DNA from: Akkermansiaceae bacterium UBA956
GTDB lineage: Bacteria > Verrucomicrobiota > Verrucomicrobiia > Verrucomicrobiales > Akkermansiaceae
NCBI GenBank assembly: GCA_002293145.1
Contig: DBCO01000035.1
Span: forward strand, 835-64,598
Direction of reading: 5' to 3'
Length of the DNA stretch: 63,764 nt
Shown here piece after piece: positions 7,737 through 15,034 of this stretch. The translations under genes were made by a program, and so were the position numbers. The notes under the pieces were generated by a model. The model was not told the origin of the DNA. It saw nothing but the letters and a program-made list of their open reading frames with translations, and made no database searches. How positions within the stretch are numbered: position 1 is the first letter of the stretch; each line of letters starts with the position of its first letter.

Positions 7737-9857
7737 ATGCATCCGTTTAACGATCCCTATTTTTATGTCCGCTGGTCCACTCTTGTCCCCACAGCCGTGG
7801 AGGCTGATATTCGCATCGGACTTGCCGAAGCGCAAGCAGGCATCAACATCATTTACTCGCTCGATCCCGCATCCTTGAACTATGAAAATACCGTGTGGGC
7901 ATTAGAAAATGCGACCGAAACACTCAACCGCGCATGGGGGCGCTTACATCACCTCGATTCCGTAGCCGATGAGCCCGAGCAACGTGCTGCATTAAACGCG
8001 ATGCTTCCTGATGTATCAGAGTTCTACTCCTCGATCCCGCTCAATGATCGCTTGTGGTCAATAATGAAAGCCTATTCCACCTCTGAGGCTGTCGCCTCCC
8101 TTAGCGAGATCCAACAACGCCATGTGAAGGAGACAGTGCTCGATTTCTTGCACAGCGGCGCCGACCTTCCTGCCGAGCAGAAAAAACGCATCGCCGAGAT
8201 TGATGCAGAGCTTTCCAAAATTACCAAGCAATACGCCGAAAACGTCCTCGATTCCACGAACGCCTGGGATCTCGTGATCACTGATGAAGCTCGTCTATCT
8301 GGCCTACCCAGTTCCGCCATTGCTGCGACTCGGGCGAATGCCGCTGCCAAAGGTCACGGCACCGATGAGTCTCCCGCCTGGCGTTTTACGCTGCAACAGC
8401 CCTCGATGTTCCCTGTTATGCAGCACGCAGACGATGAAACTCTGCGTCAGGAAATTTGGCAAGCCAGTGTCAACGTCGCCTCACATGCGCCACATGATAA
8501 TAGCCAAAATGTATGGGACATCTTGCGCCTGCGTCAGGAAAAAGCAGAGATCCTCGGCCACAAAAATTTCGCAGATCTAGTGCTCCAGCGCCGCATGGCA
8601 CGCGATGGTAAAACCGCACTCGCCTTTACCGAAGATCTGCACAACCGCATCGCTCTCGCATTTCGCCAAGAATACCAAGAACTCTGTGCCTACAAAGCAG
8701 AAAAAACAAATGCCGATTGCGAAGGTCTTCAACCTTGGGAATTTTCCTATTGGTCAGAGAAACGTCGGAAGGAACACTTCGATCTCGATGACGAAGCGCT
8801 CCGCCCCTATTTCCCGATCGACAAAGTCATGTCTGGCATGTTTGATCTCGCCAGCACACTCTTCGGCATCCAGATCGATAAAAAACAAACGGTTTACTAC
8901 GATAAAGGTAGTAGATCAGCCAATGCAAGCGATCATGAGATCGAGGTTTGGCATCCTGAAGTCACATTTTACGAATTGCGCGACACAAAATCTGGGGAGC
9001 ACCTCGGCTCTTTCTATGCTGATTGGCATCCTCGCGAATCTAAACGCGGCGGTGCTTGGATGAACCAGATTGAAACGGGATTCCCCCCACACGATGGAAC
9101 TGCTCGCCAGCCACACCTCGGTCTGATCATCGGCAACATGACTCCACCCGTCGATGGCCAGACGGCACTGTTCACGCACTCGGAGGTGGAAACTGTATTC
9201 CATGAATTTGGTCACCTTCTTCATGGTTTACTCGGCAACGTCTCCGTAAAGTCACTATCTGGCACCAACGTACCCTGGGACTTCGTGGAACTCCCCTCCC
9301 AGATCATGGAGAATTTCTGCTGGTGCCGTCAATCGCTCGATCTTTTCGCGCGCCATCACGAGACAGGCGAACTCATCCCCGAGGCTCTCTATCAGAAAAT
9401 GATCAACGCCAAAAATTACATGAGCGCAACCGTATTCATGCGCCAGCTCGCTTTCGGTAAACTTGACCTCGAACTACACACCAATCCGCACGCGCACTTC
9501 GGCAAAGATCTCGATGATGTCGAGCGCAGCATTCTCGATGCCTATCGTGTTAAAATGCTCACCGATGCTCCCGGTATGGCCCGTCGCTTCAATCACCTCT
9601 TCAGCTCCCCCACTGGATATGCCGCGGGCTACTATTCCTACAAGTGGGCCGAGGTGCTCGATGCCGATGCCTTTACGCGCTTTGAAAAAGAAGGTGTGCT
9701 GAATTCCAACACTGGTGCCGATTTCCGCGAACACATACTCAGTAAAGGCAACTCCGCACCGGCTGACGAACTCTATCGTCGGTTCATGGGACGCGGTCCG
9801 CACCTCGAGCCACTTCTTGAGCGCGCCGGCCTTCTGAACGATCCACTCATCGCCTAA
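7737..9857 (+). CDS. prlC: M3 family oligopeptidase (oligopeptidase A type)
   Basis: A 706-residue cytosolic zinc metallopeptidase of the thimet oligopeptidase family, which degrades short peptides including cleaved signal peptides. The zinc site HEFGH is at residues 489-493 within ETVFHEFGHLLHGLL, with the third ligand Glu expected about 25 residues later in the ELPSQIMENF motif, which is present. The C-terminal SSPTGYAAGYYSYKWAEVLD stretch is characteristic of the OpdA/Dcp group. There is no signal peptide. A nucleotidyltransferase gene follows after 16 bases. Confidence 0.93.
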   Translation: MHPFNDPYFYVRWSTLVPTAVEADIRIGLAEAQAGINIIYSLDPASLNYENTVWALENATETLNRAWGRLHHLDSVADEPEQRAALNAMLPDVSEFYSSIPLNDRLWSIMKAYSTSEAVASLSEIQQRHVKETVLDFLHSGADLPAEQKKRIAEIDAELSKITKQYAENVLDSTNAWDLVITDEARLSGLPSSAIAATRANAAAKGHGTDESPAWRFTLQQPSMFPVMQHADDETLRQEIWQASVNVASHAPHDNSQNVWDILRLRQEKAEILGHKNFADLVLQRRMARDGKTALAFTEDLHNRIALAFRQEYQELCAYKAEKTNADCEGLQPWEFSYWSEKRRKEHFDLDDEALRPYFPIDKVMSGMFDLASTLFGIQIDKKQTVYYDKGSRSANASDHEIEVWHPEVTFYELRDTKSGEHLGSFYADWHPRESKRGGAWMNQIETGFPPHDGTARQPHLGLIIGNMTPPVDGQTALFTHSEVETVFHEFGHLLHGLLGNVSVKSLSGTNVPWDFVELPSQIMENFCWCRQSLDLFARHHETGELIPEALYQKMINAKNYMSATVFMRQLAFGKLDLELHTNPHAHFGKDLDDVERSILDAYRVKMLTDAPGMARRFNHLFSSPTGYAAGYYSYKWAEVLDADAFTRFEKEGVLNSNTGADFREHILSKGNSAPADELYRRFMGRGPHLEPLLERAGLLNDPLIA

Positions 9858-9873
9858 GCCTGTTTCCCAAGCC

Positions 9874-11187
9874 ATGACAGCCCGAGAATCCGCAACCGAA
9901 CTAGCTCGCGTCCTGCGCGATGCAGGTTACACTGCCTTGTTTGCTGGTGGTTGCGTGCGCGATGGGTTACTCCAGCGCGAGCCAAAGGATTACGACATCG
10001 CCACCTCAGCGACGCCCCAACAAGTTCTCAAACTTTTCCCCAAAAGCAACGAAGTCGGTGCGCACTTCGGCGTTGTAATTGTCAAACATCACGCTCATCA
10101 CATCGAGATCGCTACGTTTCGCACCGACGGCTCATACAGCGATGGGCGCCGGCCCGATCACGTGGAGTTTTCCACGCCCGAGCATGATGCACAGCGCCGA
10201 GATTTCACGATCAATGGCTTGTTTGAAGATCCGTTCAGCGGAGAGATTATTGACCATGTTGGTGGTCTAGCAGATTTGAAAGATGGCATCATCCGAGCCA
10301 TCGGTGATCCCGCGCAGCGCTTCACCGAGGACAGCCTGCGCCTCATGCGCGCCTTGAGGTTTGCTACTACGCTCGATTTTTTGTTAGAACCAAATACTTG
10401 GCGTGCAGTCTGCGAATTAGCGCCTCTGCTAGGTCGAATTTCCCCCGAACGCATTCGCGATGAACTCGTCAAAATGCTACTACTGCCTCACCGCGCTCGA
10501 GCGTTCGAACTCCTCACCGAATCGCAATTGTTCGCACAATTTTGGCCTGAGGTGATGCAACTTGTGGGCTGTGAACAACCACCCGAATGGCACCCCGAGG
10601 GTGATGTATTCACGCATACGAAAATCATGCTCGAAATGCTCGGCCCAGAGGTCCCCATCGAACGAGCACTCGCCGTAATCCTGCACGACATCGCCAAGCC
10701 ACCCACGCGCACCGTCGATGAAGCTGATGGACGCATCCGCTTCAACGGTCATGATGCACTCGGTGCCGTGATGTCTGAGGAAATGCTACGCCGTCTGCGA
10801 TTTTCCAACGACATCATCGCTGCCGTGGTGCCGATGGTCGCTCGCCACATGCAGTTCATGCACGTGCAACAAATGCGTGTCGCCAAGCTCAAGCGATTTA
10901 TGGCCAGCCCTCGCTTTATCGATGAACTCGAACTGCACCGCGTCGATTGTGCATCGAGCAATGGTTTTACTGACAATCTGCATTTCCTGTTAGATAAGCG
11001 CGAGGAATTTTCACGTGAGCCACTCATTCCGCCACCGCTGATCAGCGGTCGTGATCTCATCGCTCATGGCCTCAGACCCAGCTCCTTATTTGCCGATATT
11101 CTCAGCGAAATCGAAACCGAACAACTCGAGGGCCGCTTACAAACGCGCGAACAAGCACTCGAATTTTTCCGCATTAAGTGGGGCTAA
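9874..11187 (+). CDS. CCA tRNA nucleotidyltransferase (class II)
   Basis: A 437-residue class II nucleotidyltransferase that adds or repairs the tRNA 3' CCA end, or polyadenylates RNA. The head domain has GGCVRDGLLQREPKDYDIAT with the metal-binding DxD, followed by RRDFTINGLFEDPF. The neck has the RxxxEDSLRLMRALRFA motif. An HD-like motif, LHDIAKPPT, is near residue 272. The pattern fits CCA-adding enzymes; poly(A) polymerase cannot be excluded by sequence alone. It is 16 bases after the M3 peptidase and probably co-transcribed. Confidence 0.88.
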   Translation: MTARESATELARVLRDAGYTALFAGGCVRDGLLQREPKDYDIATSATPQQVLKLFPKSNEVGAHFGVVIVKHHAHHIEIATFRTDGSYSDGRRPDHVEFSTPEHDAQRRDFTINGLFEDPFSGEIIDHVGGLADLKDGIIRAIGDPAQRFTEDSLRLMRALRFATTLDFLLEPNTWRAVCELAPLLGRISPERIRDELVKMLLLPHRARAFELLTESQLFAQFWPEVMQLVGCEQPPEWHPEGDVFTHTKIMLEMLGPEVPIERALAVILHDIAKPPTRTVDEADGRIRFNGHDALGAVMSEEMLRRLRFSNDIIAAVVPMVARHMQFMHVQQMRVAKLKRFMASPRFIDELELHRVDCASSNGFTDNLHFLLDKREEFSREPLIPPPLISGRDLIAHGLRPSSLFADILSEIETEQLEGRLQTREQALEFFRIKWG

Positions 11188-11224
11188 TGCTTAATTCTGT
11201 ATCCAGAAATTCAAACTTAAGTCA

Positions 11225-12178
11225 CTACTCACTCATGTGCTTGAGCATGCGCTGATTGAATTCATCTGCCATGTTGTAACCGAGGCGACGCAATTGCTGA
11301 TTCAATGCTGCGATGGTAATCATCCGAGCGTTATCCCGACCGGGAGCCACGGGAATTTCCACGTGAGGGATCGGCTGGCCAAGTACATCGAGAGTGTTGG
11401 TCTGGATACCCAAGCGATCGACTTCGTTCAAATCGGCATGTGGTTTGAGCGTCACGATCAAGTCAAGTCGCTTCTCGGGACGGATGGCAGCGAGACCATA
11501 CAAATTCGCGACGTTGACAATCCCAATGCCGCGCATCTCGATGTAGCCGCGCGACATTTCGGGTGAGTAAGCCATCAATTCGCCCCCCATGAACTTGATA
11601 CGCACCATGTCATCCGCAACGAGTGAAGCACCGCGCTCGATGAGTCCGATGGCGGTCTCTGATTTTCCTGAGCCACTTTTGCCCATGATCAACACACCGA
11701 TGCCGCGCACATCGACCATGCATCCGTGCAAAGTCGTGCTTGGCGAAAAATCATTCTCCAACCGCAAAGTAGCGGCGTTGAGGAACTTCATGGTCACCTG
11801 TGAGGTGCCGAAAATCGGCAACTGAAACTCGGCGGCGAGATCCATTAGTTCAGTGGAAATTTTGCGATTTCGTGAAATGACCAAGCACGGAATTTCCTCT
11901 TTGCATAGTCGACGAAAACGCGCTTTTTGTCGCAGAGGCGAGAGTTTTTCCAGATACGATAATTCTGAGTTGCCTAAAATCTGAATGCGTTTTCGCGCGA
12001 AGTAGGAGAGAAATCCCGCAAGCGCAAGACCAGGGCGGTTCACGGCAGGTTCACGAATCAATCTATTAAGGTCGTGAGTTTCACTGATCAACTCCAAGCC
12101 AAGGGCCTCACGGTGTTTCTCATAAAATTCACCAACGGTGATCGCATTCACTGTACGGATCTTTGCAGTCGCAGCCAT
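11225..12178 (-). CDS. hprK: HPr kinase/phosphorylase
   Basis: A 317-residue bifunctional kinase/phosphorylase acting on a Ser of HPr. The N-terminal domain (about 1-130) precedes the HGCMVDVRGIGVLI motif, the P-loop GKSGSGKS (166-173), and the K-subfamily signature EMRGIGIVNVANLYG near residue 220. No HPr or PTS gene is in the window. Outside Firmicutes, HprK usually serves nitrogen- or carbon-linked regulatory PTS proteins. Confidence 0.95.
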   Translation of the reverse strand: MAATAKIRTVNAITVGEFYEKHREALGLELISETHDLNRLIREPAVNRPGLALAGFLSYFARKRIQILGNSELSYLEKLSPLRQKARFRRLCKEEIPCLVISRNRKISTELMDLAAEFQLPIFGTSQVTMKFLNAATLRLENDFSPSTTLHGCMVDVRGIGVLIMGKSGSGKSETAIGLIERGASLVADDMVRIKFMGGELMAYSPEMSRGYIEMRGIGIVNVANLYGLAAIRPEKRLDLIVTLKPHADLNEVDRLGIQTNTLDVLGQPIPHVEIPVAPGRDNARMITIAALNQQLRRLGYNMADEFNQRMLKHMSE

Positions 12179-12368
12179 GTCCCAACCTTAAGGTAAAACA
12201 TACACATCGACAAGAGCGGAAAGTAGAGGAACAAAGAAATCACATCAGAAATCTCGCTTCTCTCTCAACTTGAGACTCTGACTCAAGCGGTGGTGACCAA
12301 AAATATCACCAAGGGACACTCATTATGAAAGCGCCACATACTCAATCGGCGCAGTCAGGTGGAGCGGT

Positions 12369-13421
12369 TCACCACGGCCGCTCCTGATCGAGGTAGGCTG
12401 GTTCAGGTCGGCTGTCGTCATAGTAGCGATGAAAGACTGGGCAAGCAGAACTGGACATCGGCGGTACTAGCCACGACCAGTCGCCGGGAACCTTACGGCC
12501 ACATTTTTCCTCTCTCACAACATGCTGCATGAATTGAGCGGAGGCAGTGTGGTGATCGACAATAGTCACTCCCGCCATTTGAAAAGAATGAAGCACAGCA
12601 GTGTTAATTTCGACTAGAGCGCGATCCTTCCATAGCATGCTACGCGTAGAACGATCAATCCCCATGCGTTCGGCGATGATAGGTAGCAGATTGTAGCGGC
12701 TCTCATCGCCGAAGTTGCGCGAGGCGATCTCCGTGCCCATGTAATGACCGCTGAAAGGCGCAGCGGTGAAACGGTGACTGCTTGCCACCAATCCCCGATC
12801 GGATACGGCGGGCACGGCATGCCATTTAAGCCCCAGCTCAGCAAGCCATCGAAACTCAGGGTGCGATATCGGCACTTCTAGCACCGCATGCCTAGGCAGA
12901 TCGAACCAGCGCAGTTTGTGGCCAGGGTAATCCACCACCAGCGGCAACACGTCAAAGGCGGAGCGATCACGCGGTGGCTGCCAGCCCATCTCCATTACCC
13001 GCGCTGTGAACGCGACCTGATCTGGATCTCCGAGAACACTGCCGTCCGCGGCGCAGTAACCAGCATAGCGGATAAGCTGTGTATTCCACAGGCGGATGCC
13101 TTTTTCGCCGGGATCTGCTGAGGCGAAAACCGTCACCGCTGACCGGATGCGCCCGCCATTGGACGCGTATTCAAGGTGTCTCACACAGGCCTCAAATACC
13201 TCGTTCGGGCTGCCAGCGCTGCGCTCATCGAAAAGATGCAAGCTTTCCCAAAACAAGCGGCCGATGCAGCGAGCGTTGTTTCGCCAGGCCAAACGGGCCA
13301 TACACTCGAGTGCGCCCGTCGATAAAGCACTCTCCTCATCACCAAGGATTGGCGTGTCAATGACAATGGATGCTAAGTCTTGACGGATGATAGGTGAATC
13401 GGGATCCAGTGGCATAGTCAT
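12369..13421 (-). CDS. nos: Bacterial nitric oxide synthase, oxygenase domain only
   Basis: This 350-residue protein matches the haem- and pterin-binding oxygenase domain of NOS, which oxidises L-arginine to citrulline and NO. The haem thiolate is Cys52 in LAWRNNARCIGRLFW, with the preceding Trp that stacks on the haem. The substrate Glu lies in GHYMGTEIASRN; most NOS have GWYM there, so Trp is His here. SLWKDKA-like MLWKDRALVEIN, VTIVDHHTASAQFMQH, GDWSWLVPPMSSS and a final PxxxxxRPW follow in family order. There is no reductase domain or gene, as in Bacillus NOS, so generic reductases would supply electrons. Gaps on both sides suggest its own transcription unit. Confidence 0.93.
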   Translation of the reverse strand: MTMPLDPDSPIIRQDLASIVIDTPILGDEESALSTGALECMARLAWRNNARCIGRLFWESLHLFDERSAGSPNEVFEACVRHLEYASNGGRIRSAVTVFASADPGEKGIRLWNTQLIRYAGYCAADGSVLGDPDQVAFTARVMEMGWQPPRDRSAFDVLPLVVDYPGHKLRWFDLPRHAVLEVPISHPEFRWLAELGLKWHAVPAVSDRGLVASSHRFTAAPFSGHYMGTEIASRNFGDESRYNLLPIIAERMGIDRSTRSMLWKDRALVEINTAVLHSFQMAGVTIVDHHTASAQFMQHVVREEKCGRKVPGDWSWLVPPMSSSACPVFHRYYDDSRPEPAYLDQERPW

Positions 13422-13543
13422 AACTCAAAAGGGCTTTACGCTCCATGGCTTTCAAGTCGCAAGAACGCCGCATTATCCCTAGGGGTAAAGAGGAATTCTC
13501 GCTTGTCTTGGGCGTAGCTCAATATCCGCGGAGAGTTCATTAG

Positions 13544-13593
13544 GAAATGATATGACTCAGAACTAGATGAGTCAAGAGCTGTCATATCATTTC
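13544..13593. promoter_or_regulatory. Nested inverted repeats upstream of the NOS gene
   Basis: Outer arms GAAATGATATGAC (13544-13556) and GTCATATCATTTC (13581-13593) are perfect complements, 13 bp each. An inner pair, TGACTCA (13553-13559) and TGAGTCA (13568-13574), shares bases with the left outer arm, so the two pairings exclude each other. It lies about 125 bases upstream of the NOS start and covers the stop codon of the small gene at 13592-13828. There is no T-run. It could be an operator, an alternating RNA structure, or a terminator of the upstream gene. Confidence 0.6.
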
Positions 13594-13828
13594 ACCTGCG
13601 GCGCAATAATGTGATCAGCCCGACTGCCAAAATCAGGCTGGTGATCGCCGGCGGCGACCACAGCTGAGGATCACTTTCGGAAAGCTTGGTCCTCGCGCTG
13701 TCGGTAAAAATAGCGGCCACGTTACGTTCATTACCACGTGTTTCGACCGCAGCGGGCTTGACAAAAAACAAAGACGCCAGAGGGAAGGAACCCACTAGAA
13801 CCCTTCTTGTCCATGACCGCCGACTCAT
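13592..13828 (-). CDS. Small secreted protein with signal peptide and C-terminal anchor
   Basis: The 78-residue product begins MSRRSWTRRVLVGSFPLASL, a basic, hydrophobic export signal, and ends with a hydrophobic stretch and LLRRR, like a PEP-CTERM-type sorting tail but without a clear PEP box. An upstream ATG at 13942 would add 38 residues without signal character, so the internal start is preferred. It is upstream of NOS on the same strand, with the nested inverted repeat between. No family recognised. Confidence 0.45.
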   Translation of the reverse strand: MSRRSWTRRVLVGSFPLASLFFVKPAAVETRGNERNVAAIFTDSARTKLSESDPQLWSPPAITSLILAVGLITLLRRR

Positions 13829-14383
13829 CCCTCGCTTCCTTTTTCGCGGCAATGGTTGAGACTGCTCCACACAACTGTGCAATGCGGTAAAACCAAGGGA
13901 CAAACGATCACTGGATGGATTACTTGTAAGAGAGTGGCACATGATAGGCGTCGTATGTAATCGCTGACATTCTCATCGAGATTTCGAAATGAACATGAGC
14001 CCGAGTTACCCTCATGAGCATGGCCAGTAGATGCACTGGACTGTTGCGCAACGATGCTAATTCAAAAGAGCTGAAATCGCCAAGTAAGTGAAAATCGAAT
14101 CCCCCCCCCCGAGGGTATGTCGCTTTCTATCTTACTTGGCGACTTCAGCTCTCTAAAGTTTTTTCCGCTGTTTTGTTAGAACTGCAGTAAAACTTTGCAG
14201 CTACTGAAATGGCCACTGTAAAATGACTTTTGTCAGCCGCTCACACGGACAACAAGAGCAATCTTGCAAATTTGTAATACATCCGCATCGGGGTTTTTCC
14301 CTGAAAGTGAATAAGGGCTCACCCTTATGGATATTCATCAGGTTTTCAAGTCTTCTTTCGTAGTGGGCGGCTGGTCACTCAGT
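13829..14383. other. Non-coding gap with two hairpins
   Basis: No gene is supported. The gap contains the large palindrome at 14067-14152 and a small hairpin, ATAAGGG (14311-14317) with CCCTTAT (14322-14328), which may end the two-component operon read leftward, though its T-run is poor. Confidence 0.5.
14067..14152. repeat. 22-bp inverted repeat with poly-C loop
   Basis: Arms 14067-14088 and 14131-14152 are complementary at 21 of 22 positions; the mismatch lies in GCTGAAATCGCC against GGCGACTTCAGC. The 42-base centre includes a run of ten C (14101-14110). A TTTTTT run begins six bases after the right arm, so a terminator on the plus strand is possible. The long arms and homopolymer centre look more like a small mobile or cruciform element. 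Confidence 0.7.
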
Positions 14384-15034
14384 TTAAATACGGCCGAATT
14401 CCACCCAAAGTGTTGCGGTGCGCAACAATTCGGGAGCATCCGCGAGGGCGAGTTTGTTCTTCAAATGCTCGCGATACGTCTCGATCGTCTTGTGGCTGAG
14501 CTTGAGGTGCTTACCGATCTCAATCGTGCTCAGGCCACTGCCCAGCAATTGAAACACCTGCAGCTCCCGATCGGTCAGCTTTGATAAATCAGGCGTTAGA
14601 GAAGCGGGATCCGGGAAAATGTATTGTAGAAGCCGAACCTCCATCTGGGGACTGAGGTGGATTCCCCCATTCATCACAGTCTCGATAGCTTTGAGCACGG
14701 CTTCGGTAGCCTCGGACTTCATGAGATAACCGCGGGCACCGGCCTTCAGGGCACGATGGGCGTAAACGTCTTCAGCAAACTGCGACAGGGCCAAACACCG
14801 GATTAGCGGATGCGTCTTGGTAATTTCTGCAATCAGATCGATTCCCTCTCCGTCACCCAGGCGCAAGTCCATGAGGATCACATCGGGGTGAGAATCTGCA
14901 ACCGCCTTGCGAGCTTCACACAAGGATTCGGCCTCGCCGCAGCAAGTCACTCGATCCTGTTGGTTAAGCCACAGGGCAAGACCGCTGCGAAAGAAGGGGT
15001 GGTCTTCGACAATGAGAACGCGAATTTTTTTCAT
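14384..15034 (-). CDS. NarL/LuxR-family response regulator
   Basis: A 216-residue DNA-binding regulator. The receiver domain has the acidic pair in VLIVEDHP, the phospho-acceptor Asp56 in VILMDLRLGDGEG, and the conserved Ser/Lys region (LALSQFAEDVY, GYLMKSEA). The C-terminal LuxR-type helix-turn-helix (LTDRELQVFQLLGSGLSTIE) covers about 150-212. It starts inside the last codons of the kinase gene (4-base overlap), so the pair is co-translated. Targets are unknown; no obvious regulon member is adjacent. Confidence 0.93.
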   Translation of the reverse strand: MKKIRVLIVEDHPFFRSGLALWLNQQDRVTCCGEAESLCEARKAVADSHPDVILMDLRLGDGEGIDLIAEITKTHPLIRCLALSQFAEDVYAHRALKAGARGYLMKSEATEAVLKAIETVMNGGIHLSPQMEVRLLQYIFPDPASLTPDLSKLTDRELQVFQLLGSGLSTIEIGKHLKLSHKTIETYREHLKNKLALADAPELLRTATLWVEFGRI

